NCBI GenBank assembly: GCA_903851195.1
Contig: CAINNJ010000004.1
Span: forward strand, 806,001-870,000
Source of the DNA: an uncultured Acidobacteriia bacterium
Lineage (GTDB): Bacteria > Acidobacteriota > Terriglobia > Bryobacterales > Bryobacteraceae
DNA length: 64,000 bases
Direction: 5' to 3'
The notes under the pieces were generated by a model. The model did no database searches and was not told the DNA's origin. It saw only the letters and a list, made by a program, of their open reading frames with translations. The position numbers were made by a program, and so were the translations under genes. Numbering within the stretch: the first letter of the stretch is position 1; each line of letters opens with the position of its first letter. Below, in pieces: positions 23,960 to 32,843 of the stretch.

Positions 23960-24894
23960 ACTTCGCGGACCAACCTCTTCGCACTTCGAGGTTGCCTGCG
24001 TTTCGTGCCGAACACTTCCCTTATTCAGGCCCGTACCCCTGGCTGGACCGTCCCGATGCCGCCGAGCGTATCGAAGAGAAACTCGCCGCGGGCCAGCTAA
24101 CCCCGGAGGAGGCCGAGCATTGCCGCCACTGGTCCGAGCAGGGGTATGTGATCCTGCGGAATCTGGTGGAAGCGCCGGTTCTCGAAGCCGTCTGGAGTTC
24201 TTATGAGGAAGCCGTGGAGCGTGGCCGCATCCAGCTTCCGCCCGAGCCTGCAGGAGAGGGCGATCCGCATCCCGGCCGCTACCTGAATCCGCACAAGAAA
24301 GCGGGCGATTTCTGCCGGGTGCTCAAGCACGAAGCGCTGGCGAGGTGGATCCGGATCCTGATGGAACGTGAACCGAAACCGCTGCAGACCATCGCCTCGC
24401 ATAAAGGTTCGCAGCAGGGCGTCCACTCCGATTCGATCCACATGACCACCTACCCGCTGGGGTATCTGACGGCGGCGTGGATCGCGTTCGAGGACATTCA
24501 TCCGGACAGCGGACCGCTCGTTTACTACCCCGGCAGCCATCGCCTGCCCTATGTCTTCAGCAACGATGTGGGGATTTCCGAGCAGGACTTCCGGCAGGAG
24601 GGCTACAAACCCTATCACGACCGGTATGAGCCCTATATCCAGGCGCTGATCCGGGAGCACGGGCTGACGCCGCACTATTTTCACGCCGGCAAGGGCGATG
24701 TCCTGATCTGGCATGCCAATTTGCTGCACGGCGGGTCGGCGCGAAAGGATCTGCAACGCACCCGCAAGGCGCTGGTCTGCCACTTCTTCGTGAAGGGCGC
24801 GTTTGTTTACCATGACCTGGCGGCGTCCCGGTCGAAGCAACAGTATCTCGGCACCTGCCTGCTGCGGGACCGGTTCGGCAAATCTCTCTTGTGA
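23956..24894 (+). CDS. Phytanoyl-CoA dioxygenase (PhyH) family protein
   Basis: 312-aa Fe(II)/2-oxoglutarate-dependent oxygenase. The iron-binding triad is visible as His157-x-Asp159 (GVHSDSIH) and His258 (NLLHGG), with Arg263 or Arg270 as the likely 2-oxoglutarate ligand. The longer open frame begins inside the prenyl synthase gene; ATG 23956 is chosen because it overlaps the previous stop (ATGA). The substrate is unknown: the family hydroxylates lipids and diverse natural products. Position behind a prenyl synthase hints at lipid chemistry, but metG and tatD in the same run weaken that. Confidence 0.9.
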   Translation: MNFADQPLRTSRLPAFRAEHFPYSGPYPWLDRPDAAERIEEKLAAGQLTPEEAEHCRHWSEQGYVILRNLVEAPVLEAVWSSYEEAVERGRIQLPPEPAGEGDPHPGRYLNPHKKAGDFCRVLKHEALARWIRILMEREPKPLQTIASHKGSQQGVHSDSIHMTTYPLGYLTAAWIAFEDIHPDSGPLVYYPGSHRLPYVFSNDVGISEQDFRQEGYKPYHDRYEPYIQALIREHGLTPHYFHAGKGDVLIWHANLLHGGSARKDLQRTRKALVCHFFVKGAFVYHDLAASRSKQQYLGTCLLRDRFGKSLL

Positions 24895-24960
24895 CGCGTC
24901 TTTATTGTGATCCGCCTTTCGTGAGCTAAAGGTTTCCCGGAGAAGCGCCGATGAACGGGT

Positions 24961-25164
24961 ATGATTCAATGCCCCAGGTGCAGATCCAGAGAACTGATGA
25001 TACGGATTAACACGGGTTTCGAACGCCTTCTCAGCTTCCTGACCGGCCTCCGCGAGTACCGGTGCCGGGAATGCGACCAGAAGTTCCGCGCGCCGGATCG
25101 CCGGCGACAGCCGCGGGAGACCCCCTCGGCATCGGCCGTTCCCAAACAGATGGCCAACTCGTAG
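24961..25164 (+). CDS. Small zinc-ribbon protein
   Basis: 67 aa with two CxxC pairs, CPRC (Cys4, Cys7) and CREC (Cys35, Cys38), typical of a zinc ribbon. Between them lies a short helical stretch (FERLLSFLTGLREY) and after them a basic tail. It lies in the 300-bp space between the PhyH gene and the MATE gene, same strand, and no competing frame explains this stretch. Function is unknown; nucleic-acid or protein binding is the usual guess for such ribbons. Confidence 0.65.
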   Translation: MIQCPRCRSRELMIRINTGFERLLSFLTGLREYRCRECDQKFRAPDRRRQPRETPSASAVPKQMANS

Positions 25165-25203
25165 ACCCGGAATTTGCACGGTCTCCGTTCGATACTGGAG
25201 CAC

Positions 25204-26544
25204 GTGCACAGACTCTCTACCGCTTACCGGAGCGACATTCGTCCGATGCTGCGAATCGCGGTCCCGCTCGCGTTCGCGGAGCTCGGCTGGATGTCCATGT
25301 CGGTGGTGGACAACATGATGGTGGGTCGTCTGCCGAACAGCGCGGTGGCGATCGGTGCGGCGAGTCTGGGCAGTGCCCTGTTCTACAGTTTCGCCATCTT
25401 CGGCATCGGCCTGATGTCCGGCCTCGATACCGTGGTGTCGCACGCCTATGGCGCCGGGGACTGGCCGGAAGCGCGCCGGTCTTTGGGGGCCGGCTTGGCG
25501 CTGGCGCTTGGCATCGCGCCACTCCTGATCGCCCTGACGCTGCTTTGCGCGCCCCTGCTCGGCGCGATCGGAGTCCAGTCTCCGGTGCGCGAAGAAGCCG
25601 CCGGATTCACCCGAATCCTGCTCTTTAGCCTGCCGCTGCTGCTGGTCTACACCACGTTCCGCCGCTACCTGCAGGGCATTCACTACGTCAAGCCGGTCAC
25701 CTTTGCCCTGATCACCTCCAATCTGGTCAATCTGGGGGGCAACTGGCTCCTGATCTTCGGCCACTGGGGCGCTCCCGCGCTGGGGATCCGGGGATCGGCC
25801 ATCTCGACGGTGATCGCCCGTCTGTACCTGGCCGTCGTGCTGATGCTGGCTGTCCGGCTGCGCGATCCCGCCGCCTTTCACTGGCACTGGCCGGAACCAG
25901 GCCGGGTTTGGCGGTTGCTGCAACTCGGCGTGCCCGCCGCTCTCACCATCGGCTTCGAAGTCGGGGTATTCAATACGGCGACGGCGCTGGCGGGCAGGCT
26001 CGACGCGGCCAGTCTGGCGGCGCACACCATCGCCCTGAACGTCGCGGCTCTCACCTATATGGTGCCCCTCGGTATCGGCTCGGCGGCGGCCGTTTCAGTC
26101 GGCCGGGCGCTGGGGGCCAAAGACCCGGGACACGCCAGACGGGCCGGCTGGACGGCTCTGGGCCTCGGTGTGATCTTTGGAATCGGCTCGGGGACGATGT
26201 TCCTCGTTCTGCCTGGTCCCATCGCAAGGGCTTACACGGCGGATCCGGCGGTGATCTCCCTGACCATCCGGCTCTTCGTCATCGCGGCGGTGTTCCAGAT
26301 CTGCGACGGCCTGCAGACCATCGCGACCGGCGCGCTGCGGGGCGCGGGGAACACGCGCACGGCGCTGGTCTGGAATCTGGTCGCGTACTGGGCGATCGGG
26401 CTGCCGGTGGGCTGCTGGCTGTGCTTCGTCCTGAAGTGGGGAGTGATTGGTTTGTGGGACGGATTGTGTCTGGCGTTGCTGCTGGTGGGGGCGGGGTTAC
26501 TGGGGGTGTGGCGCTCACAAACAAAGCTCTGGAAGACTACTTGA
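25204..26544 (+). CDS. MATE family multidrug/Na+ (or H+) antiporter
   Basis: About 446-aa inner-membrane exporter with twelve hydrophobic segments in two similar halves, each beginning with MATE signatures (LAFAELGWMSMSVVDNMMVG; VPAALTIGFEVGVFNTATAL). These pumps use an ion gradient to expel drugs or organic cations. Start is uncertain: GTG 25204 has GGAG three bases upstream, close for a ribosome site, while the frame extends to TTG 25174. Its TGA stop lies inside the -35 box of the hsp20 promoter. Confidence 0.93.
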   Translation: MHRLSTAYRSDIRPMLRIAVPLAFAELGWMSMSVVDNMMVGRLPNSAVAIGAASLGSALFYSFAIFGIGLMSGLDTVVSHAYGAGDWPEARRSLGAGLALALGIAPLLIALTLLCAPLLGAIGVQSPVREEAAGFTRILLFSLPLLLVYTTFRRYLQGIHYVKPVTFALITSNLVNLGGNWLLIFGHWGAPALGIRGSAISTVIARLYLAVVLMLAVRLRDPAAFHWHWPEPGRVWRLLQLGVPAALTIGFEVGVFNTATALAGRLDAASLAAHTIALNVAALTYMVPLGIGSAAAVSVGRALGAKDPGHARRAGWTALGLGVIFGIGSGTMFLVLPGPIARAYTADPAVISLTIRLFVIAAVFQICDGLQTIATGALRGAGNTRTALVWNLVAYWAIGLPVGCWLCFVLKWGVIGLWDGLCLALLLVGAGLLGVWRSQTKLWKTT

Positions 26545-26569
26545 CAACATCGCACGCAGATTTTATTAT
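26541..26569 (+). promoter_or_regulatory. Near-consensus sigma-70 promoter for hsp20-clpB
   Basis: TTGACA at 26541-26546, a 17-base spacer, and TATTAT at 26564-26569 (five of six to TATAAT). It overlaps the stop codon of the MATE gene and lies 65 bases before the hsp20 ATG. No sigma-32-type box or CIRCE inverted repeat was noticed here. Confidence 0.75.
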
Positions 26570-26593
26570 TTAAACCAGATGAGGTTATTTAAA
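26566..26593 (+). repeat. Two TTATTTAAA direct repeats downstream of the hsp20 promoter
   Basis: The 9-mer TTATTTAAA occurs at 26566-26574, starting in the -10 box, and again at 26585-26593, a 19-base period. This AT-rich spacing of about two helical turns could be an operator or an untranslated-leader element for heat control. It may also be chance in an AT-rich leader. Confidence 0.4.
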
Positions 26594-26633
26594 ACGACCG
26601 AATCTAAATCAAGCCGAAAGGAATCTCTCAACC

Positions 26634-27071
26634 ATGAGCACTTCACTTCAACTCGATCCGTTTCAGGGCCTCCGCATCTTTGAGGACTCCATCACGCGTC
26701 TGATGAATGAACCCCGTACCGGAAGGCCGTGGTCTCCCGCGGTGGACATCCTCGAAACCGAGGACGCGCTGGTCCTGAAAGCCGACCTCCCCGACGTGGA
26801 CATCAACGACATCGACGTGCGGGTCGAGAACAACACACTGAGCCTCCGCGGGCACCGGAAGTTCGAAAAAGAAGAGGCCTCCAAAGGCTGGCACCGGATT
26901 GAGCGCAGCTACGGCGATTTCACGCGCAGCTTCTCGGTTCCCTCCAGCGTGGACACCGAAAAGGTGGCAGCCGATTACAAAAACGGCGTTCTGACCATTT
27001 CCCTGCCGAAGAAAGAAGCGGCCAAGCCGCGGCAGGTGAAAGTCGCGGTGCAGCAGCATCAGGCGGCGTAA
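26634..27071 (+). CDS. Hsp20/alpha-crystallin small heat-shock protein
   Basis: 145-aa holdase that binds unfolding proteins. The alpha-crystallin domain spans about 38-138: PAVDILETEDALVLKADLPD, VRVENNTLSLRGHR, YGDFTRSFSVPSSVD and YKNGVLTISLPKKE, the last holding the conserved G-x-L. AAGGA lies 11 bases before ATG 26634. It is followed by clpB after 168 bp on the same strand, and the two chaperones cooperate in other bacteria: small Hsps hold aggregates that ClpB/DnaK then dissolve. Confidence 0.95.
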   Translation: MSTSLQLDPFQGLRIFEDSITRLMNEPRTGRPWSPAVDILETEDALVLKADLPDVDINDIDVRVENNTLSLRGHRKFEKEEASKGWHRIERSYGDFTRSFSVPSSVDTEKVAADYKNGVLTISLPKKEAAKPRQVKVAVQQHQAA

Positions 27072-27239
27072 GAACGCGGTTTGCGGGTTTTCCGCCGGCA
27101 CGGGAGTGGAAGATCCATTGCAGGTTACGGGGCGGGTCCGGCCGGGTTGGCCGAGACCGGCCCCTTGTTTTATGGAACGGGTTATGCCCCGGAGGCTGGT
27201 TGCCGTCCGGGCGGCAGGAAATCAAAGGACATCAAGCAA

Positions 27240-29885
27240 ATGCCATTCCGGTTTGACAAGCTGACGCAGAAGGCGCAGGAAGCCGTTCAGCAGGCCCAGG
27301 AGATCGCGGGCCAGAACGGGCATCAGGGCATGCATCCGCTGCATCTTCTGGTGGCGCTCACGGGAGAGCGCGAAGGAATCGTTCGGCCCGTGCTGGATAA
27401 GTGCGGCGCTCATCCCGACGCCATTATTCAGGAAGCCGAGCGGCAGCTCAACTCGATTCCCAAGGTCTCGGGACAGCCTGCGGGGCTCTACGTTCTGCCC
27501 TCGCTGCAGCAGGTTTTCGAAGCCGCGTTCAAAGCCTCGGAAAACTTCAAGGACGAATTCGTCTCCACCGAGCACCTTCTCCTCGGCATCGCCGATCAGA
27601 AGTACGACCCCGCCGGCAGTCTCCTGAATAAGCAGGGCGCGACCCATGATGCGATCCTGAAAGCACTAGTGGCAGTGCGCGGAACACAACGGGTGACCGA
27701 CCAGAATCCCGAATCGAAGTACCAGGCGCTGGAGCGCTACGCGGTGGATCTCACCGAGCAGGCGCGCCGCGGCAAGCTCGATCCGGTGATCGGCCGCGAT
27801 GAAGAAATTCGTCGCGTCATGCAGGTGCTGAGCCGCCGGACAAAGAACAATCCGGTGCTGATCGGCGAGCCTGGCGTCGGCAAGACGGCCATCGTGGAAG
27901 GTCTCGCCCAGCGCATCATCAAAGAAGACGTCCCGGACCAGTTGCGCCACAAGAAACTGGTCGCCATCGACCTCGGGCAGATGGTGGCGGGCACGAAGTT
28001 CCGCGGCGAGTTCGAAGATCGTCTGAAGGCCGTGCTGAAGGAAATCACGGAATCGAACGGCGAGATCATCTGCTTCATCGACGAACTCCACACCCTGGTC
28101 GGTGCCGGCGGCGCGGAAGGTTCCATCGACGCCGCCAATATGCTGAAGCCCGCGCTGGCCCGGGGCGAACTCCGGTGCATCGGCGCGACCACTCTGGCGG
28201 AATACCGCAAGCACGTGGAAAAAGACGCCGCCCTGGCGCGCCGCTTCCAGACGGTGCTGGTGGGCGAGCCGACCATCGACGACACCATCGCCATTCTGCG
28301 CGGTTTGAAAGAAAAGTTCGAGATCCACCACAGCGTCCGCATCAAGGATTCCGCGATCGTGGCGGCGGCGGTGCTCTCGCATCGCTATATTACGGACCGT
28401 TTCCTGCCGGACAAGGCCATCGATTTGGTGGACGAAGCGGGCGCGGCGCTGAAGATCCAGATCGGCAGCATGCCGATCGATATCGACAATCTGGAACGCC
28501 GTGTCTCCCATCTGGAAATCGAGCGGCAGGCGCTGAATCGCGAGAAAGACACCCCGTCGCGGGACCGGCTGCGGCAGGTGGAGAACGAACTGGAACGTCT
28601 GCGCGGCGAATCGGCGCACCTCAAAGAGCGCTGGACGCACGAAAAGAGCGCGATCACCCGCGTACAGCAGCTCAAAGAAGAGATGGAGCAGACGCGCACC
28701 GAGGAAGAGCGCGCCACGCGCCAGGGCGACTGGGAGAAGGCGGCGCAGCTCAAGTACGGCAAGCTGGCCGAGATCGAGCACAGTCTGGAAAGCGCCAACC
28801 ACGACCTCGAGCACATCAAATCCGGCTCGCCCCTGCTCAAAGAAGAGATCGACGAGGAAGATATCGCCCGCATCGTCGCCAAGTGGACGGGAATCCCGGT
28901 CCAGCGGATGCTCGAAGGCGAGGTGCAGAAGCTGATCCACATGGAAGCGCGGCTGCAGGAGCGCGTGATCGGACAGGAAGAAGCGGTCTCGCTGGTTGCC
29001 AACGCGATCCGGCGGAACCGCGCGGGACTGAACGATCCCAACCGGCCGATCGGGAGCTTTATCTTCCTCGGGCCGACGGGCGTGGGCAAGACCGAACTGG
29101 CCAAGGCTCTGGCGCAGTTCCTGTTCGACGACGACAAGGCCATGTTCCGCGTGGACATGTCGGAGTACATGGAGAAACACTCCGTCTCCCGCATCATCGG
29201 CGCGCCTCCCGGCTATGTCGGTTACGACGAAGGCGGGCAGCTCACCGAACACGTGCGGCGCAGGCCTTATTCGGTGGTGCTTTTCGACGAGATCGAGAAA
29301 GGCCATCCGGATATCTTCAACACGCTGCTGCAGATCCTCGAAGATGGTCGCCTGACCGACGGCCAGGGGCGCACGGTGGATTTCAAAAATACCGTGATCA
29401 TCATGACCTCGAACGTCGGCACCGGGCTCATCGGCGAAGGCAATCCGATCGGTTTCTCGGTGAACCATCGCGGCAAGTCGGCGGTGGAAGACACGCGCAA
29501 GCGGCTGCTCGAAGCGCTGCGGAAGACCTTCCGCCCGGAATTCCTGAACCGCGTGGACGACATCATCGTCTTCAAGTCGCTCTCGAAGGAGCACCTGAGC
29601 GTGATCATCGACGTGCAGTTGCGCCGGGTCGAGAAGATGCTGACCTCGCGCGGCCTGAAGCTGGAAGTCACGCCGGCGGCGAAGGAAGTCATCATGACCG
29701 ATGGATTCGATCCCGCTTACGGCGCGCGTCCGCTGCGTCGCTCGATCCAGAGGCTGGTGCAGGACCCGCTCGCTCTGCGGTTGCTGGCCGGGGACTTCCT
29801 CTCGGGCGACACCGTGCTTGTCGATCGCGACGGCGAGTCGGGTGTGATGCGATTCGAGAAGCTGAACGTTCCGGTGGCCGTCTAG
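27240..29885 (+). CDS. clpB: ATP-dependent disaggregase ClpB
   Basis: 881 aa (E. coli 857). Clp_N repeats at the N-terminus, first AAA+ domain with Walker [10 protein letters not shown] (about 208-216), a long M-domain coiled coil (about 400-530), and second AAA+ domain with GPTGVGKTE (about 611-619). Pore-type GYVGYDEGG is present. It threads aggregated protein through its hexamer together with DnaK. The frame is open upstream to 27081, but ATG 27240 with AAAGGA 10 bases upstream begins the conserved N-terminus ([15 protein letters not shown]). The stop codon lies inside a perfect palindrome. Confidence 0.97.
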   Translation: MPFRFDKLTQKAQEAVQQAQEIAGQNGHQGMHPLHLLVALTGEREGIVRPVLDKCGAHPDAIIQEAERQLNSIPKVSGQPAGLYVLPSLQQVFEAAFKASENFKDEFVSTEHLLLGIADQKYDPAGSLLNKQGATHDAILKALVAVRGTQRVTDQNPESKYQALERYAVDLTEQARRGKLDPVIGRDEEIRRVMQVLSRRTKNNPVLIGEPGVGKTAIVEGLAQRIIKEDVPDQLRHKKLVAIDLGQMVAGTKFRGEFEDRLKAVLKEITESNGEIICFIDELHTLVGAGGAEGSIDAANMLKPALARGELRCIGATTLAEYRKHVEKDAALARRFQTVLVGEPTIDDTIAILRGLKEKFEIHHSVRIKDSAIVAAAVLSHRYITDRFLPDKAIDLVDEAGAALKIQIGSMPIDIDNLERRVSHLEIERQALNREKDTPSRDRLRQVENELERLRGESAHLKERWTHEKSAITRVQQLKEEMEQTRTEEERATRQGDWEKAAQLKYGKLAEIEHSLESANHDLEHIKSGSPLLKEEIDEEDIARIVAKWTGIPVQRMLEGEVQKLIHMEARLQERVIGQEEAVSLVANAIRRNRAGLNDPNRPIGSFIFLGPTGVGKTELAKALAQFLFDDDKAMFRVDMSEYMEKHSVSRIIGAPPGYVGYDEGGQLTEHVRRRPYSVVLFDEIEKGHPDIFNTLLQILEDGRLTDGQGRTVDFKNTVIIMTSNVGTGLIGEGNPIGFSVNHRGKSAVEDTRKRLLEALRKTFRPEFLNRVDDIIVFKSLSKEHLSVIIDVQLRRVEKMLTSRGLKLEVTPAAKEVIMTDGFDPAYGARPLRRSIQRLVQDPLALRLLAGDFLSGDTVLVDRDGESGVMRFEKLNVPVAV

Positions 29886-29896
29886 ACGGCCACCGG
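29871..29896. terminator. Perfect 26-bp palindrome over the clpB stop, likely bidirectional terminator
   Basis: Bases 29871-29896 equal their own reverse complement, with 13-base half-sites centred on TCTAGA. As RNA it can form an 11-bp GC-rich stem with a CTAG loop in either direction. It contains the last codons and TAG of clpB and ends 9 bases before the suhB stop. There is no T-run after it, so termination is plausible from position but not certain; a protein-binding site is the alternative. Confidence 0.55.
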
Positions 29897-29905
29897 CCTT
29901 ACCAC

Positions 29906-30727
29906 CTAAACAGCCACGGGCGTTACCGCCGGCATCGCGTGCAGCACTTCCCCGCGGAAAAGCGCCCCGAACATTTCCACCAACTCGTCGTGAATGTGAC
30001 CGTTATCGGTCAGCAGATGCGGCGAGTTCAGGAAATGACGGCCGTTCGTCATATCGGTACAGCGCCCGCCGGCTTCCTGCACCAGCAGGATCCCGGCGGC
30101 CATATCCCACGGGCTTAGCCCGATCTCCCAGAAAGCGTCGAGGCGGCCGCTCGCCACGTACGCCAGATCGATCGCCGCCGATCCCCCGCGGCGCACGCCG
30201 TGCGCGGTCATGGCGAGTTCGTGGAAGAAGTGAATGTTCGGATTCGTGCTCCGGTTGTGGTTCGGGAAACCGGTGCTGACCAGCGAATCCGCCACGGTAG
30301 CCGCGCCCGAGACATGGATCCGGCGGCCGTTCAGGAACGCGCCCGAGCCGCGTTCGGCCGCGAACAACTCATCCCGCGTGGGGTCGAAAACCACGCCGGC
30401 AATCATCTCGCCGTTCTTTTCCAGCCCCAGCGTCACGTTCCAGATGGGGAAACCGTGCGCAAAGTTGGTGGTGCCGTCCAGAGGATCGACAAACCAGCGA
30501 TACTCCGAAGGACTCTCGTGTCCCCCGCCCTCCTCGGCGACAATGCCATGCGCCGGGAAGGACTTCTTCAGCCGCTCGACCACCAGTTTCTCCGAAGCGC
30601 GGTCCGCCTCGGTCACCAGATCGAACTCGCCCTTCATTTCAAACCGCACACGGCGTTCAAAGTAGTGCCGGAGCAGAGAACCCGCGTCGTGCGCGATCTC
30701 AATCGCAGTCTCAAGAAAAGATGTCAT
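29906..30727 (-). CDS. suhB: Inositol monophosphatase family protein (SuhB-like)
   Basis: 273 aa, Mg-dependent phosphatase of inositol-1-phosphate or similar sugar phosphates; SuhB also assists rRNA transcription in enterobacteria. Metal ligands are visible in VAEEGGG, the signature WFVDPLDGTTNFAHGF and the C-terminal WDMAAG. The ATG overlaps the hfq stop by four bases. It closes the moaX-VWA-hfq-suhB run and is convergent with clpB, 20 bases away. Confidence 0.93.
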   Translation of the reverse strand: MTSFLETAIEIAHDAGSLLRHYFERRVRFEMKGEFDLVTEADRASEKLVVERLKKSFPAHGIVAEEGGGHESPSEYRWFVDPLDGTTNFAHGFPIWNVTLGLEKNGEMIAGVVFDPTRDELFAAERGSGAFLNGRRIHVSGAATVADSLVSTGFPNHNRSTNPNIHFFHELAMTAHGVRRGGSAAIDLAYVASGRLDAFWEIGLSPWDMAAGILLVQEAGGRCTDMTNGRHFLNSPHLLTDNGHIHDELVEMFGALFRGEVLHAMPAVTPVAV

Positions 30728-30969
30728 GCGGTCTTGTCGATTTCGTAGAGGTACTTGATATCGTGCTTGAAAATGAACAGGTTGGGCTCGCCGTCACGCG
30801 TAATGCGGATGAAACGCTGGTCGTAGTACTCGACAACGCCCTGCACTGTCTCGTTATCGCTCAGCTTGACCCGAACCGGCGTTTTCTTCTCGATCAGATG
30901 CTTCAGGTATTTGATTTCCTCGAACGTCTGCTCATGCGGACGGGGACTCTTCGCCTTGCTTTCGGCCAC
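30724..30969 (-). CDS. hfq: Hfq-like RNA-binding Sm protein
   Basis: 81 aa. The Sm fold is recognisable: VRVKLSDNETVQGVVEYYDQ (Sm1) and FIFKHDIKYLYEI (Sm2), where Hfq's YKH motif appears as FKH. The N-terminal helix is ELKYLKHLIEKK-like and is preceded by a basic tail, unlike E. coli Hfq, which has its long tail at the C-terminus. Hfq helps small RNAs pair with mRNAs. GTG at 30969 is the only start fitting the domain. It overlaps suhB (ATGA) and follows the VWA gene by 45 bases. Confidence 0.83.
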   Translation of the reverse strand: MAESKAKSPRPHEQTFEEIKYLKHLIEKKTPVRVKLSDNETVQGVVEYYDQRFIRITRDGEPNLFIFKHDIKYLYEIDKTA

Positions 30970-31014
30970 GATATTTGGACTCTGGACCTTTCCGGAACCA
31001 GTCAGTAACGCAGA

Positions 31015-32058
31015 CTAGTCCTGATAAACCTTGGCCGGCTTCGCGGGTTTCGGAGACGGCGGCTTCTTCGCCCGCATGGTTTCATCCCCCTGGCCCACCC
31101 CCGGACCCACAGAAATGCGCCCCGATTCCACGGACTGCGCACTCTGCAACGCCTCTCCATAATATCCGCTGCGTGCCACTACATGGAGTGACGGGTCGCG
31201 CAGGGTGACCTGGAGCGTGTGAAAGGGATCCCTGGTGAGTGGCACGTCCCTGGGATAAAAGGTCAGCAGATACTGCGTCCGCAGGTCGCGGATAATCTGA
31301 TCGAACGCTTTGTCCATCTCCGCGCCCAGGCTGGGCTGAAAGACCCGGCCGCCGGTCCGGAGCGCCATCGTCGTCAGAGCGTTTTCGCCGCCCGTATTGC
31401 GCCCGGCGTCGTTGGTGATGGGGACGACGAGGATGGGGTAGATGACCGCATCGGCCAGTTGCGCGGCTTCCACGGCACGGCGGAAATCGGCCCGGCTGGT
31501 GGTGTCGCCGCCATCGGTGACGACAACCAGGATCTTCCTGCCCTGGCGATCTTCAATGTCGCGGGAAGCCAGCAGCACCGCATCGTAAAGAGAGGTGCCG
31601 GCCTCGCCGCGCAGAGCTTTCAGGGAACGGTCGATCGCCTGGGTATTCCGGGTAAATCCGTTCTGCTTTACCACCTGATAGTTGAAGCTGTACAGGCCGA
31701 CGGAATCGGCCGGGTTGCCCTCATGCAGCAGGACGCGCACGAAGCGGGTGACCGAGTCCGTCTCGTACTTCAGATCTTTGGCGGTGGAACCGCTGTTGTC
31801 GATCAGGATCGCAACAGAAAGAGGTTGCTCGGTCTGGCGTTCGAACGTCGCAATTTGCTGCGCAGCGCCGTTGTCGCGCAGTTCGAAATCGCTTTTATCC
31901 AGAGAGCCTACCAGGGCACCGGTGCGGTCCTTCACGGTGGCAAGGATGCGCACCAGCTGGACGTTCACGCGGATCGTCGGTTCTTCCTGTGCGGAAAGAA
32001 CGAAGACGAAACCACTAAGAAGACACGACAGGCGCGGAATGATCCCACTCACCCTCAA
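31015..32058 (-). CDS. VWA-domain protein, acidobacterial (TIGR03436) type
   Basis: 347-aa secreted protein. A short hydrophobic signal (LSCLLSGFVFVLSAQ) is followed by a beta-rich region (VNVQLVRILATVKDRTGALV) and a von Willebrand A domain with an intact metal site: DNSGS (Asp87, Ser89, Ser91) and TDGGD. The C-terminus is Pro/Lys-rich. This architecture is expanded in Acidobacteria; function is unknown, probably extracellular adhesion or complex assembly. TTG 32058 is chosen because GGGGAGG sits six bases upstream, inside the end of moaX, giving a 44-base overlap. Confidence 0.88.
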   Translation of the reverse strand: MRVSGIIPRLSCLLSGFVFVLSAQEEPTIRVNVQLVRILATVKDRTGALVGSLDKSDFELRDNGAAQQIATFERQTEQPLSVAILIDNSGSTAKDLKYETDSVTRFVRVLLHEGNPADSVGLYSFNYQVVKQNGFTRNTQAIDRSLKALRGEAGTSLYDAVLLASRDIEDRQGRKILVVVTDGGDTTSRADFRRAVEAAQLADAVIYPILVVPITNDAGRNTGGENALTTMALRTGGRVFQPSLGAEMDKAFDQIIRDLRTQYLLTFYPRDVPLTRDPFHTLQVTLRDPSLHVVARSGYYGEALQSAQSVESGRISVGPGVGQGDETMRAKKPPSPKPAKPAKVYQD

Positions 32059-32731
32059 CCCACACCTCCCCGTCCGCGAAGAACTCTTTCTTCCAGATGG
32101 GCACGACTTTCTTTAATCGATCGATCGCCGCCAGCCCGGCCTCGAAGGCCGCGCGCCGGTGCGGCGAAGTCACCACGATCAGCACACTGGCCTCGCCGAT
32201 TTCGAGCTTCCCCAGCCGGTGCAGAATGGCAATTCGGCCGACGGAAAACTCCCGTGCCACCTCGCGGCCGAGTTCCGCCATCTTGCGAATGGCCATTTTT
32301 TCGTAACCCTCGTATTCGAGTCGTAATGTAGTCCGTCCCTTGGTATTGTTACGGACCACGCCGTGGAAAGTTACAATGGCCCCGTCGGAACCCTGCAGCA
32401 GGCGTCGTTCCGCATCGCGCGGGTCGAGCGGATCGCGGGTCAGCAGGAACCAGTGGCCTTCGGGATCCTGAATTTCGTGCAGCGGCGCGCCACCGCTCAC
32501 CGGGGGCAACAGCGCGACCTCATCGCCATCGGTGAGCGGCTGATCAGACCCCGCGAATTCCTGATTTCGCGCCAGAACGGTGCTGCCCGCCATGGCGGCA
32601 AGACGGGGATACAAAGCCGCATAGTGGTCGAAAACCTCTTTGAGCACCGCGTTTTCGGGGAGTTCCAGTTCGTCTTCCGCGCGGCCGCACACGTCCTTCA
32701 ACAGTCCGAAAAACAGTACCTTTATCTTCAT
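32015..32731 (-). CDS. moaX: MoaD-MoaE fusion, molybdopterin synthase (MoaX type)
   Basis: 238 aa. Residues 1-81 are a ubiquitin-like MoaD ending in VSGG; the rest is MoaE (GAIVTFHGVVRNNTKGR, LEYEGYEKMA, VPIWKKEFF with the catalytic lysines). Molybdopterin synthase adds two sulfurs to precursor Z; MoaD must carry them on a free C-terminal Gly, so the fusion should need cleavage after Gly-Gly, as reported for mycobacterial MoaX. ATG 32731 gives the MoaD start; the frame extends three codons to TTG 32740. It heads the moaX-VWA-hfq-suhB run. No other molybdenum genes are nearby. Confidence 0.92.
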   Translation of the reverse strand: MKIKVLFFGLLKDVCGRAEDELELPENAVLKEVFDHYAALYPRLAAMAGSTVLARNQEFAGSDQPLTDGDEVALLPPVSGGAPLHEIQDPEGHWFLLTRDPLDPRDAERRLLQGSDGAIVTFHGVVRNNTKGRTTLRLEYEGYEKMAIRKMAELGREVAREFSVGRIAILHRLGKLEIGEASVLIVVTSPHRRAAFEAGLAAIDRLKKVVPIWKKEFFADGEVWVEGEWDHSAPVVSS

Positions 32732-32843
32732 AGGGCGCAACGCGGCGGCAAACCGTTTGAACTATATGCAGATTAACAAACACGCCGGTAATAAGGCGGT
32801 GCAAAAGCTTCAGGTGGGCCTGTGCGTGCTGTCCCGGTAGGGC

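Noticed and set aside
27666-29594. 642-codon minus-strand open frame
   Set aside because: Antisense shadow of clpB with composition typical of reverse-frame GC-rich sequence.
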